From contig BJOX01000106.1 of assembly GCA_009731375.1 (NCBI GenBank), forward strand, positions 930,636 through 994,635: 64,000 bases of DNA. Reading direction: 5' to 3'. This stretch comes from Paulinella micropora. Its lineage: Eukaryota > Cercozoa > Imbricatea > Euglyphida. The translations under genes and the position numbers were made by a program. Below the pieces are notes generated by a model. It was not told the origin of the DNA and ran no database searches. It worked only from the letters and a program-made list of their open reading frames with translations. Shown piece after piece: positions 10,419 through 62,602 of this stretch (positions within the stretch are counted from its first letter, which is position 1; each line of letters starts with the position of its first letter).

Positions 10419-11194
10419 GTAAAAATGATAAAATAATAATAATAAGAGTAATAGTAACAATAATAATGATAGAAACAATAAAGTAAGAAAACATGGCCAG
10501 AGAGAGAGAGGGGGGATCCAAATTGGAATAAAAATATTAACTGTGTCTTTCAGTTAATCTCATTAATTTGGGTAAAAAATAACAAAAATAAAATAATAAT
10601 AAAAGAAAAACATATATAAGGTAAGGGTAAGAAACCATGGTCAGAGAGTGAGAGAGGGGGATCCAAATTGGAATAAGATATTAACTGAAGGACAAGGACA
10701 CAGTTAATATTTCATAAATTTGGGTTTAAAAAAAGGGGGGGGGGAAGAAAAATATAAGAAAGAATATAAAATTATAAAGATAGAGATATGAAAGGAAAGA
10801 AAGAGAGAAAGAACCTTGCTTACGGTAAAAGGGGAGAGAGAGGGAGAGAGAGAGAAGAAGAAGAAGAAGAAAAGAGAGAAAAAGAGAAAAGAGATAAGAG
10901 AAAGGATGTGAAGAGATGAACTCCCTCATCATTTCACTTCAGCTCGAGAGCGGCGAACAGTGTGGGACTCGAGTTCATTTTCCTCAAAAAGACAAAGGAA
11001 CCCCATACCTCACTAAACGAAAACGGGCCCTGTAAAAACTCCCAGTGGGAGAAAAATAGGCCCCAAAAGAAAAATGCGGTTACGCACGAACGCCTGAAAG
11101 GGCTAAACACAATGCCCAAGGAGAGGAAAGAAAAAGAAGAGAAGAAAGAAAAAGGAAAGAAAAAGGCGGTCCGGAACATAAGTAGCAAGAAGAG
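10355..11194. repeat. (AAT)n, a ~75 bp direct repeat, purine-rich DNA
   Basis: (AAT)n-rich sequence runs to 10480. A ~75-base unit is then present twice (about 10487-10556 and 10631-10706). Both copies contain ggggatccaaattggaata and an inverted pair ATTAACTG/CAGTTAAT. The rest is A/G-rich. I see no gene. Confidence 0.55.
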
Positions 11195-12094
11195 TCAAGA
11201 GCGACGGCGGTGAGGGAGAATAAAGGGAACAGCAGGATCAGATGCCTGTCTCTGTAAATGGGATCTCAGGAACGAATGCTTATCAACACGGGGGCGAAGG
11301 CGCTTATGAAGGGGGGAAATCCTAAGCATGGGAACAGGAAGAAGAGCACGAGAACGATCAAGCATAGTGCGCCAGTTGATGGAGTTAAACCTGGCAAGCT
11401 CAAACACAATAATACATTTGATGCGCCTCCCGTACGAGCCTGAAGAATAGATAGAGGGAAGGAAGTGAGTAGCAGCAGAATCAAGATACTTGATAAAATC
11501 AGAGGCCTTCGAGCCTAAAACACCAAAACTAGAGATCCAGCGGGGCCATGCTTCTTAGTTTTAGACTTCTCTCTACCCTTCACAGCATAAAGAGGACCGA
11601 CCAGCGACCTACCAACATAAGAACGCTGCAAGGGATTGACAATGGAAACGTCGGTATCAACCTGATGCACATCAACATCAATAGAAAAGAAGGGTATATA
11701 ACAAGGTCGTAATACGCCGGTTTTCCTGTTCATAGAGACGTGGTTCACGACGGCAGCATAAACCAAGAGAGATCCTAGTGTCATGGAAGATCGCATTCAC
11801 AACAGAATCATGTTTAAGCGTGTCAGCGACACCGTGCAAGAGCTTACAACCTAAATCAGCATGCACCTCGAGATCAGAAGGGGAGTGAAATATACTGCCA
11901 CACTTAAAACACTGCAAACGCCTAAATCGGAGAGAGGGGAGACGATGAGAAGACATGTCAGATAAAGGGATAGGGAACGAGAGAGACAAAGAAAGACGGT
12001 TAGTGATGCAGACAGAAAAGAGACGAAAAGACTAAGCGATAAAGAGGGAGAAGATGGGACAATTCGAGAAGAAGAAGAAGAAGAAGAAGAAGAA

Positions 12095-12126
<32 letters not shown>

Positions 12127-12153
12127 CGACCAGACGAAGAAGAAGAAGAAGAA

Positions 12154-12185
<32 letters not shown>

Positions 12186-12198
12186 AGAAGACGAAGAA

Positions 12199-12233
<35 letters not shown>

Positions 12234-12541
12234 AGAAGAAGAAGAAGAAGAAGAAGAAGAAGAAAAAGAAGAAAAAGAAGAAAAAAGAAGAAGACGAAGA
12301 AGAAGAAGAAGAAGAAGAAGAAGAGGGAACCGAGCTATCAGAGAAAAGACAAGACTCAATAGGACATTTACTATGATAGTGATGAGGAGTACCAACTGGG
12401 CAAGAAAGAGAACAATCAGGAGGACAGAGATGAGACGTATACAAAGAAGAAACAGAAGAAGAAGAAGAAGAAGACGAAGAAGACGAAGAAGAGGAAGAAG
12501 AAGAAGAGAAAGAAGAAGAAGAAGAAGAAGAAGCAGAAGAA

Positions 12542-12576
<35 letters not shown>

Positions 12577-14715
12577 AGAAGAGGGAGCCGAGCTAACAGA
12601 GAAAAGACAAGACTCAATAGGACAATTACTATGACAGTGATGAGGAGTGCCAACTGGGCAAGATTGAGAACAATCAGGGGGACAGAGATGAGACATATAC
12701 AAAGAAGAAACAGATAAAGAGGCATCAACAAGGCCAGCGCGCCGCTGAGCCATGAGGTCCCATTGCGCATCGGTGAGGCGATAGAGACGGTCTATAGGAG
12801 GACAAGTAAGTGGAATAGACGCCTCGCCGCCTTGACACCTAATCCGAACACAGTAACGCAGAGGAGCAGAGGAGTCAATAGATGTGAGCCAATCGAAGTG
12901 CCTAACGCGGTTAAGAAGAGAGGCGAAACACTTCTGAAGATGAGCATCATGTTTGGAGCGGCCCCTAAGTTGAGTGAATTCCGAAAGGTAAGGAGAGGAG
13001 ATATCAGAATAATGATAAAGAAACTGAGAGGAGATAGGATCAGAGACATCGTCAAGAGGAGAGCACATGGGGAGCACCTTATCTAAGGGGATGGGAAGAG
13101 AAGAGGAATTAGAATGAAAAGTAGTGGGGAAAGCACGCTGTAAGAAACGCAGCCTATCAATCGTAGGAGCAATCTCTAAGAACATAGGGTGAGTAGGATC
13201 TTCAAGGTCTAGATCAAGGTCAGGAGGGAGGTCAATAGAAGGGAGACAGTCAGGAGCAGCCATCTGTAGAATAGGGAGAATACGGGGCAGGGACTGAGAG
13301 ACAGATGCAGCATAAACAATAGGAGCAAGCATGGGAAGATCAGGAAGCTTGAATCCACCTACACGACACGGAAGAAAAAGCTGAAACGACACAGCACGGC
13401 GAAGATAAGAAGGGAGTCAAAAGCTGCAGGACAAATACCAAAGCAGTTAAGAGCGGAGCGAAAAAGGCGCTGATGGAATCTGTCAAGAATAGGAAGAAGA
13501 ATAGCAGGAGTAATACGAAGGGTATGCATCAGGTAGGACGGAAGGGTAGAAGAGAGGATATGGTAGGAAATCTGATGAGAAACATCAGGAGACGAAAGGG
13601 CATCAAAGACAGCATCAATACGAGAGAAAGCCTTAGCAACAACAGCATCAGCCATAGAGGAACGCCATTGCTCATCATTGTAGTTACCAATGACACCACC
13701 TAACAATTTACAAAAGCCAATATCAATGGATTTGTTATGCTCAGCAGCAAAGTCAACAAGTTCATGAGGAGGATCAGAACGAGAGGGCCAGAGGATAAAG
13801 TCAAGAGAGAAGCTTTGATCCCATTCCGAGGAGGCAATGAGGGCACGAGCGGCCTGAATAGCAGCAGAAGCGGAACAGGCAGGAAAGGTGAAGTTATCAG
13901 CAAAGACAACAGCAGCAGAACGCGTATGCTCGATAGCATCATGAGTCTGCTTCACAACACTGTTACAATGCCGCCCTGATTACAGCCATCGTGAGAGAGA
14001 CAAAGAACAGGTGAAGAGCCATCCTTTGCAAATAATAAATAAACAATATAAGTAGTAGCGCCAGGCCCATACTGTAAATCAATAAAGGCAAAGTTAGCAT
14101 AAGCACGGTCCAGCATGATATCCCTGGATCTGCTGTTGAAGAAATTTTCTGCATCTATGCCAATAACAGTGGGTGAAAGAGCGCCTGGACACGAAATAAC
14201 AGCCTGAGTAGCAAGTACCGCTGCTTGATTGCCTCCGTCCGCACCTAAAGCAAACTGAGTGGGAGAAAGATCAAGGGTTCTAGGGCAGGCATCAGCAACA
14301 GCATCAGCATCGGACTTAGCAATACGCAGGCACACCATTGTGAGCCAAGATAAAAAATAGCAGGGTTCCAAGAAATAGGCCTAATCTTCCTACGAGGGGG
14401 AGCACCGTACCAAAGCCCCATAGCCTTTCTGACACGAAAAGCAGGAAGAAAGGAAGCAGGTAGGTTGCGATTAGCAATATGATTGACAAAAAGAACAAGG
14501 CACGGTTGACAATGAGGATCATTAAGCAAATAAGAGAGAAGGCGAGGCGACCAACCATAGACAACAACATTATCATGCAAAGGTTCCGGAGAGCAGCGAT
14601 GATGTTCTTAACACTCAGGTCGTGTACAGTACGAAAAGGAGGAGAGGGCAATGGAGGCGCATCAGCAGGGCGGCAAAGGAGCTTAGCGGATAAGAGCTGT
14701 TGGACAATGAGACAT

Positions 14716-14758
<43 letters not shown>
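11195..14758 (-). pseudogene. Non-LTR-type reverse transcriptase, degenerate
   Basis: Frames on the minus strand follow in RT order. About 14450-14350: FLPAFRVRKAMGLWY and KIRPISWNPAIFYLGS (fingers). About 14170-14130: IGIDAENFFNSRSRD, the first catalytic region. About 13985: GCNQGG, corresponding to the QGDPLGP loop. About 13900: VVFADNFTF, where the usual second Asp of [FY]ADD is Asn. Then LGGVIGN, thumb helices, LPCRVGGFKLPDL (13380), and at about 11930 a C..C...H...C cluster with KHDSVVNAI, like the zinc and nuclease-like C-terminus of this family. Frames break repeatedly, near 13955, 13370, 11850 and 11700. The N-terminus is lost in the adjacent N gap. The broken frames and the FADN site mean it is dead. 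Confidence 0.75.
12065..12720 (-). repeat. (GAA)n/(TTC)n expansions and a duplicated Cys-rich module inside the RT frame
   Basis: Purine-rich (GAA)n blocks (12069-12325 and 12450-12585) read as poly-Ser or poly-Phe on the RT strand. Between and after them a ~125-base module occurs twice (about 12325-12450 and 12585-12720). It encodes a block with HLCPPDCS, CPVGTPHH and CPIESCLF. The duplicated unit includes the expansion, which is the same microsatellite-plus-segment duplication seen in the ATPase introns. Confidence 0.75.
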
Positions 14759-14852
14759 NNNNNNNNNNNNNNNNNNNNNNNNNNNNNNNNNNNNNNNNNN
14801 NNNNNNNNNNNNNNNNNNNNNNNNNNNNNNNNNNNNNNNNNNNNNNNNNNNN

Positions 14853-15247
14853 GCCCGTATCCATATCCGTTCGTCATCCGTGTCGTAACCCTTATCCTCA
14901 TTCTGATCCTCATCCTAATCCTAATCCTGATCCTCATCCTAAACGTATTCCTAACACCCCTGTGAAATTTCACCCTATCTTCCTATAGACTTAGGGACTC
15001 CAAAGTAGTACAACTTGTGTTTGATCCGGGCTAACACCCCTGTGAAATCTTCCTATAGACTTAGGGACTCCAAAGTAGTACAGCTTGTGTTTGATCCGGG
15101 CTAGTACCGTCTTCTTCTTCTTCTTCTTCTTCTTCTTCTTCTTCTTCTTCTTCTTCTTCTTCTTCTTCTTCTTCTCCTCCTCCTTCTCCTTCTCCTTCTC
15201 TTTCTTCTTCTTCTTCTTCTTCTTCTTCTTCTTCTTCTTCTTCTTCT

Positions 15248-15337
<90 letters not shown>

Positions 15338-15365
15338 CTTTTTTTTTTTTTCTTTTTTTTTTTTT
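14853..15365. repeat. CCTAAT-like hexamers, a 65 bp tandem repeat, (CTT)n and a T tract
   Basis: 14880-14950 holds degenerate CCTAAT/CCTCAT hexamers. A ~65-base unit containing cctatagacttagggactcc occurs twice in tandem (14960-15034 and 15034-15104). (CTT)n follows to about 15250, then an almost pure T run into a 10-N gap. No gene is seen. Confidence 0.7.
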
Positions 15366-15638
15366 NNNNNNNNNNTGAATTTCGAACGTGCGCATATACT
15401 GGTTGTGTCGTCATTTCCCCTGTTTTGAGGTTGTTGTGGTTTTTCGTAACTGCACTTTACATAATCATCTGCAGGTTATTGAAACGTTTGTTTGCTTACT
15501 CGAGTGCATATTTTTTTGCCGCTAATCTCGTTTTCGCTACTGCTTTTCCCGCCAGTTGGTCTGGCTATCTCACTTTTGGCTTTTACATTCTGCCTGACCT
15601 GTAAGCTACTTCTACATTCTAAACAGTTTTTTTCTTTC

Positions 15639-16055
15639 TTTTCTCTCTTTTCTCTTTCTTTTCTTCTTTCTTTCTTTCCTTTCTTTCCTTTCTTTCCTTT
15701 CCTTTCCTTTCCTTCCTTTCTTTTTTCTTTCCTTTCTTTTCTTTCTTTCCTTCCTTTCTTTCCTTTCTTTCCTTCCTTTCCTTCCTTTCTGTCCTTTCTG
15801 TCCTTTCTGTCCTTTCTGCCCTTTCTTTCCTTTCTTTCCTTTCTTTCCTTTCTTTCCTTTCCTTTCTTTCCTTTCCTTTCTTTCCTTTCTTTCCTTTCTT
15901 TCCTTTTTTTCCTTTCTTTCCTTTTTTTCCTTTCTTTCCCTTCGTATCTTCCTTTCTTTCCCTTCGTATCTTCCTTTCTTTCCCTTCGTATCTTCCTTTC
16001 TTTCTTTTCTTTCTTTTCTTTTCTTTCCTTTCTTTCCTTTCCTTTCTTTCCTTTC
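15639..16055 (+). repeat. (CTTTC)n pentanucleotide array, about 415 bp
   Basis: An imperfect pyrimidine pentamer array includes a triplicated variant cttcgtatcttcctttcttt. Its strong strand asymmetry makes it open on both strands, but no protein is implied. The ~260 bases before it (15376-15638) are complex sequence without a recognisable gene. Confidence 0.85.
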
Positions 16056-16089
16056 GAATTCTCCATGACTGGAGAGCACAAAAGCAAAT

Positions 16090-16210
16090 CACAGTGGGAA
16101 ATTCCGTCGGCGGATATGGCCGTTAGAGCCGTGAGCGGTCGGGTAACCCGGTAAAATTTTTTTGCGTAACGGCTCGAACTGCCAACTCCGTCGACGGATA
16201 TCCCACTATG
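16090..16210. mobile_element. Fold-back, MITE-like element
   Basis: The ends are inverted repeats: CAGTGGGAAATTCCGTCGG near 16092 pairs imperfectly with CCGTCGACGGATATCCCACT ending at 16207. The centre is GC-rich. At about 120 bases without an ORF it fits a miniature inverted-repeat element. No clear target duplication is visible, so the family is unknown. Confidence 0.5.
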
Positions 16211-16533
16211 CAATTAACTTAGTTCCCTTCACAGGGCACGAGGAGAATGCTCATGGGTTTCAGTCTCCTCCCTGTGAAGAATAGCTGAGCGAGAGGGGCT
16301 GAAGTGTGGCGTGCTAATCCCTAGGGTCAGCCAAACGTACTTGTGAGGAAAGGCGCGTGTATGTAGGAATTAGAGGAAGAGGGTTAACAATCGAAATGGC
16401 CGAGTCTATTCGAAGACTGCCACCAGGAGCAGAGTTATTATTATTATTATTATTATTATCATTATTATTATTATTATGATTATTATTATTATTATTATTA
16501 TTGTTGTTATTATTATTATTATTATTAATATTA

Positions 16534-16596
<63 letters not shown>

Positions 16597-16600
16597 ACTT
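16211..16600 (+). other. Possible SINE followed by an (ATT)n array
   Basis: About 225 bases of complex sequence end at gagcagag and run directly into (ATT)n (16436-16594), the same body-plus-(ATT)n layout as the SINEs further right. No A or B box is convincing. It lies ~200 bases upstream of the ATPase start codon, so part may serve as promoter. Confidence 0.35.
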
Positions 16601-16798
16601 TTTTTGTGAAGTTTTTTCTTACTGTAGTATTCTGCAAGCTCAAACGAGTTACATGTTACCCTCCTTACAATCCAGCTTTGCATATATCTACATAAGTAAA
16701 TAATCTTGCTCGCTGTAGATGACATTCACACTCCACACCAAAAAGCGCTGAACAAACGTTTAGATTACATCTATCTATCGCATGTCTCAAGCAGAAAC

Positions 16799-57308
<40,510 letters not shown>

Positions 57309-58682
57309 ACAGCGGGATATTTTGCCGCAAAGGATCGAGCATTTTACGGGTCTGGCTGGGTTCGGGGGCTCACCGTAAAAAGCCTGATATTTGTCGGCTT
57401 GGATGATGGAAACGTAACTTTATTTCCTCTCTGTGGAGTGGAGATCTGGCTGCAAGATGACTGTCTCCAGGTGATTATCTGGTTTAACCCTGTATGCAGG
57501 GCGCGCTGCATTCTGCTTCAGAACACGTCGTGTACCACCCTGCCTCGCTAAGCTCGACGTAGACAGTACTTGCAGAGATAGCTTGAAGTGCAGTGGCAAA
57601 CATAGAAAGAGAATACACTAACTATGCGCGAAAATTCTCTAGGTCTAGGGCTTAAAGCTTTGGTAATCCTTGTACTAAGTACTACTAAAACTATATGAAC
57701 CATCTCCGCATACATGTCATGTCACAACATGTGCTCACATCGAGAGTCATATAGACATATTAATAACACAAAACAAAGTAAAATAAAACATACATCAGGT
57801 ATTATCAATAATTAGCAGTACTATAGATGATTAAAGGAGTTTAGTTTGTATAGGGGTGGGGTAAGCTTAGTAATACTGAGGGCGTACTTCCAATGTTACA
57901 GTCAGATTTTGATTTGGAAAGCGAAAATTTCCCTGGTTTTGCGGACGCTTATTTGGAAATCTGACAGTGGAATTAGAATTATTAACGTTCCTAGTAATAA
58001 CAAATGTGCTCTTCTAGGTTTTAACATAGCTAGCGTGATAATTAGTTGTTTAGAGTGATAATTAGTTGACAAGTATTTTGACAGTAAAGGGAAACACAGC
58101 AAAATATTCATGTACTAGTATTTAATAAAATTTGCGCATGCTGAGCAATCACTAAGCAAATCAAGCATAATACACACACTGACACAAACACACATATATA
58201 TATATCAAGTTAATATTGATAGAACTTATGCAACTCGTGAACATATGTAGTTAGCTGCCCATCAAAAGTCTAATAAATGACCGTTTAGTTTTCACTTTAT
58301 TTCAATGTACCATTTAATTTATTTAAGTGATTACTTTGAATTCTACATAAAAGAAAATAATGTAGGTATGTTCGTTCCTGCGTAATAAGCATTCTTGCAT
58401 CTAACCAGTAACTTTTTACCTAGTCCCTCCGGCCCGCATTTTTTGAGCGTGAAGTTTCACGATTGCCTAGGAAAATTTCTACGGGTTTTTTTGGTTGAGC
58501 TGGGGAAACAAGACTGGAAAAATGGTGTCAGAGGATCCTATATACATAACTAGTTTCTGATGTATAAGGAACACATAATGAATGAACGTAAGAATTCAGT
58601 TCACTGAGTTTCAAGGAACATATGTATATACTTTTCATTAAAATAGCATTTGTATATGCTGAGCAATTTCAAAGTGAAAACC
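57309..58682. other. ATPase 3' flank and AT-rich intergenic DNA
   Basis: Complex sequence without the microsatellites of the gene body. Short open frames (for example 57846-58058) have no recognisable pattern. An AATAAA lies at 58122-58129 within atttaataaaattt, which could be a distant poly(A) signal, but nothing nearer is convincing. I see no gene. Confidence 0.4.
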
Positions 58683-59340
58683 GATCGTAATGAATCAAAG
58701 CAAAAATGAAAAAATCGTTGTATTATTCATTAAATGTTGCTGAAAAGTAGTTAATTTAACTGCTGTGTTCACTAGTTGAACATTCCTGACTTTCTGTGGC
58801 TTATTTTTGTGTGTGTCTAAAAATATAAAGTCAGACATTTTTTGAAGCATGAAACTCAGAAGGCAGTGACCTTGTGTGCATTTCAGGAGGTCTGTGTGCA
58901 TGTTCTTAGGCTTGGAATAGCATCACAGTAAACAAAAAAAGATCATTTTCAACAATAAAATTGAAAGGAGCGATGCGCTCTCATCGATTTTCAAAGTGAT
59001 GTTTTGGCCGGTAGTAATGAATCAAAGCAAAAATGAAAAAATCGTCATAGGAGTTGTATTATTCATTAAATGTTGCTGGAAAGTAGTTAATTTTACTTCA
59101 TTCCTGACTTTTTGTGACTTATTTTTTTGTGTGTCTAAAAATATAAAGTCAGACATTTTTGGTTGAAGCATGAAACTCGAAAAGGCAGTGACCATGTGTG
59201 CATGTCAGGAGGTCTGTGCACATGTTCTGAGGCTTGGAATAGCATCACAATAAACAAAAACATCATTTTCAACAATAAAATTGAAAGCATGAGCGATGCG
59301 CTCTCATCGATGTTCAAAGTGATGTTTTGGTCAGACATAC
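58683..59340 (+). repeat. Two tandem copies of a ~330 bp unit
   Basis: 58683-58995 and about 59015-59335 align over their length with scattered substitutions and small indels. Shared markers are taatgaatcaaagcaaaaat, tctaaaaatataaagtcaga, aggcttggaatagcatcaca and gcgatgcgctctcatcga. Divergence suggests an old duplication. An open frame (59163-59447) begins inside the second copy. Confidence 0.85.
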
Positions 59341-59497
59341 CATCGAAAAATCGCTGTGTGAAATCTCATTGTGTATTCAAATTACCAAGGACAGGCTTTG
59401 TGAATTTACGTGTATTAAGTACACAAACAGATTTAGACATTCTATAGTCCTATACAAACTGATTTCTAATCACAAAACATAACTTTCCATTTTTTCA

Positions 59498-59851
59498 TTG
59501 CAAAAAAATACCACCAAACACCAAGTACGTTTGTCGTACAGAACAGGAATTTTATTCGGAAAAAATTTGTACAAGTGTTCTTTAACTAGTATCCTATTGA
59601 ACTATGAAAAGCGAAGACCACCAAAGATACAAGCAGCTACAAATATCAACAACGAAAACGAGTGCACAGACACCATTCAGTTTGACATGGGAAATTTCAC
59701 GACCTCTTCCAAAAATCAACCCCGCAAAAATCAGGTCACTGCCGTATTAAAAATTGAGGGCCCGCTTGAACAACATGCATTTTTCATGTCAAAAACTGAG
59801 GGGCTGCAATCTAGTTTTGAACTAGAATGTTTCATAAAATTTCAAATATAG
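59498..59851 (+). CDS. Unrecognised ORF, 117 codons
   Basis: Starts MQKNTTKHQVRLSYRTGILF and ends with FELECFIKFQI before a stop. Predicted mostly beta, polar, no signal peptide, no motif I recognise. The open frame 59163-59447 just upstream (SHCVFKLPRTGFVNLRVL) could be an earlier exon or an independent chance ORF. The composition is AT-rich and normal in codon variety, unlike the repeat-derived frames elsewhere. Coding status is uncertain. Confidence 0.3.
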   Translation: MQKNTTKHQVRLSYRTGILFGKNLYKCSLTSILLNYEKRRPPKIQAATNINNENECTDTIQFDMGNFTTSSKNQPRKNQVTAVLKIEGPLEQHAFFMSKTEGLQSSFELECFIKFQI

Positions 59852-60341
59852 AATATAAAAGAAAAAAAATTAAACTGGTCCGCACACTAGTTTCAAGTAA
59901 TTTTCATTAACATGTGTCATAGTGTTTTTTTTTCAAAAACCTTACTGAAACAGAACGTCTTCTCTTCAAATATGTAGTGTGTAATCAATTCATAACATAA
60001 TATTGATATTTTTTGTGTGCGGACCAGTTCAATTTCTGTATTAGTAAATTAAAAAAAACAGTATTAAAAAATCTATTTTAGTTTAAACGCAGATTTCCGC
60101 ACCGATTTCACTGAGTTTATTTACATGCTAACTACATATGAGGATTAACCCTTAACCCGGCGAGCGCCACATTTGTGGATCATTGCCACAGATGTGGCAG
60201 TGTTTTTCAAACTGAATAAAATCATCATTTCTCAACGTAATATTAATAATACTGAAATAAGCGGGATATTAATATTACAAGACATGCTTTATCGATACGT
60301 CAAGGTACGGAGGTATTAATAAAATCTTATCGGGAAGTGAC

Positions 60342-60720
60342 TTAACTAATTATCAAAAATAGGTGCCAACCATTTTTTTTCGGCTTTTCTGGACCACCTT
60401 TTTTTAGGAAATTGCCCGGCCACTTTTGATTATTTTTTTCCACCTTCATGTCTGCACACTGAGCCCTGAGCTTCTGAAGACCAGTGTGCCTGTTCCCGTC
60501 AGGGAATTTGGTGAAAAATATGCCCCAACAGACACTCTCAATTGCGTACGGATCATATAAGTTGGAAAACGAAAACCATAGACTCAGTGGATTCGTTACT
60601 GTAGCCCGTATAGCCACACAAAGAACAAGAGTCACAGTGAAGCCCAAGTTCTGGGTCGATTGGGACAGTGCAGACGAGGAGGAGTCTCCCATGACTCAAA
60701 TTGTAGCGCTCACGTAAGGC
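60342..60720. other. Overlapping ORFs on both strands, coding strand undecided
   Basis: On +, 60484-60717 has a frame containing MPQQTLSIAYGSYKLENENH. On -, 60692-60342 is open with ESVCWGIFFTKFPDGNRHTG. Both have mixed codon use. The minus frame could be the C-terminal part of the gene proposed at 60734-61031, which reads the same way. I cannot choose from sequence alone. Confidence 0.3.
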
Positions 60721-60733
60721 TTTTCTGAATTGC

Positions 60734-61031
60734 TCAATGCAGATTTTGTTGATTGATGCGGGGCGCTTCATCAGCCGACAAGCCTTGCGTTACTGCGAAG
60801 TCCTTCAAGATTGCTGATAATCGGCGGCGGGAACCCTCCTGTTCTTCGAAAACCACATGCAACACGTCCTCATTCAGGGCATTCATGTAGGATTGTGTAT
60901 ATATCTCATTCACCATTGTACATCATCGCTTGTCGCACGTCGTGCAGTTTCCCCTCGACGTCTTCCTTCAGAAAATGATACGTGGTAAGCGACGTAGCGA
61001 TAAAAACAAAGCAAATCATGAGGCGCCTCAT
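60734..61031 (-). CDS. Possible signal-anchored protein, N-terminal part
   Basis: From ATG at 61031 the minus strand reads MRRLMICFVFIATSLTTYHF, a short positive N-terminus plus a hydrophobic helix like a signal anchor, then LKEDVEGKLHDVRQAMM. The frame stops near 60909. An overlapping frame one base off continues with NEIYTQSYMNALNEDVLHVV to 60734. Together they suggest one gene with a frameshift or a tiny intron. The function is unknown; type II Golgi enzymes often begin this way. Confidence 0.35.
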
Positions 61032-62602
61032 GATGTTCCCAGTTTGGTTATATTACAATACCGACTTACTCTTCCATCAAGTTGAGCTATCGTTTGTGAT
61101 AGTATTAATACAACACTTGAATCTACAAGTTAGACCGTGGGCTTGAAGCCCTCCTTCAAATATTATTAATAATATTACTCTGCTTATAATTTTCAAGTGA
61201 CGCACTTCACCAACTCACAATCTACGTTCATCGTGTTCGTATTTTGCAACCCAAGTCTGCAAACAAGTAGAAATCTACGTAAATAAACGAAGTGACCTCT
61301 CTGCTATTTACTGGTATTTCACCTGCTCTCACGAGTCAGGACTTCATGCAGCCATAGCGACTTGTAATAATACTTTGTTGTGTAATTTTATCCCTTGTAT
61401 CCAAACTCACAGCCGGTCCATATAACTATTAATATTGATTATTAGTTCTAACAACAGTGTATACTTGAATTAAAACTTGAAGTATGAACTTGAAGTAAGT
61501 TTAACATATTAAATTAATTCGGTCCGGTACTGTATTCATTTCGATAAAATCCTTCAGTGTATTAATATTAAAGCCTGAGCCACTGGTAAATATTAATTAA
61601 GGTCTGATGAAATGATTGGCTGGCATCAAGCCCCCGCTTCCTCGCCATCTTGTTGCCAGTGTAATAATCTTGTATGTGAAGGTGCGAATTGCGCGTCGCC
61701 ACTGGGGATTCTGACGACTTCATTCGTAAATTAAATTATTAATAACTTGAATAGAGTAACCTTGACTGTTGACTCAGAACTTTTTATAACTTTCCTCCGT
61801 CTCATACTTCTTCTGTACTGAACTTCAACTCATCTTCTCACTTGTCTCACCCCTTTTAGGTGATACTCATTAACATATATTATTCACACTGACTAGAATT
61901 ACAAATTTTTGTACAGCAACCAAAGAAGTTCACAGTCTTATTAATACAATAGCATCATAATCAGTACATGTCCCCCACAAGTGTCTTTCTCTTTCTTGGC
62001 TTGCTGTGCCTACACCAAGGACACTGCTATCTCCGCAAACCGTGTGACTGCTTTTTTTTTCCTATACATTATGTTTTCTCTTTTTGTACCTCTTGATACC
62101 TCTTCCATTTCATCTCTTCTGCTTCCCACTCAGCTCTACGAGCGTCAAGTATTCTATTAAAACAGTGGTTGCGCAACAAAAAAAATCAATTCACCGTCAC
62201 AGTGCCAGAGCGTAAGGACTCGCCATCGATATGGCGAGTACATGGATATGTACTGAGTCGCATCGCCCGGACCGTCGGGCCATGGTATTAATATATATGA
62301 TCCGACAAATATTATCCAAACCAAAACTGTAAGAGTCGATTGTAAAAGTATCATCTTGCGTGGTCACAAGTGACAACCGCTTTGCACGTTGATGTATTTA
62401 TCACACAAGAACTTATGTACGTGACTTTTAACACTACAGAACATGACTTGACGTTGCCATATGGCTTGAAGCTGATAAAACGAGCACTTTGAAGCTGATC
62501 GAACAAATGAGAATACTTTCAGCTGATAAATAATAGTAATAAACCTGAAAACAGATGGCGGTCTTTGATATCGCGAATGAGCCGCTGACTGACCGAAGGA
62601 AA
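61032..62602. other. AT-rich intergenic DNA, no gene seen
   Basis: Complex sequence rich in TAATATTA. A small minus-strand frame (62354-62157) starts MILLQSTLTVLVWIIFVGSY but lacks other support. 62364-62602 also lacks a convincing frame. It contains the 3' flank of the gene that ends at 62603. Confidence 0.35.

Noticed and set aside
14880-14950. Interstitial telomere repeats (CCTAAT-like)
   Set aside because: The hexamer lacks the CCC/GGG of usual telomere units and is degenerate; treated as an ordinary microsatellite.
15492-16213. Long KE/KG-rich and F/L/S-rich frames
   Set aside because: They are frames of the (CTTTC)n array.
57846-58111. Overlapping ~70-codon ORFs on both strands
   Set aside because: Short, no recognisable pattern, and no splice context.
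60150-60205. piggyBac-like terminus: TTAACCCTTAACCC with nearby GCCACAT/ATGTGGC inverted repeat
   Set aside because: Suggestive of a TTAA-targeting element end, but I found no matching second end or transposase within the window.
62157-62354. Small hydrophobic ORF on the minus strand
   Set aside because: Only a hydrophobic start supports it; length is within chance expectation.
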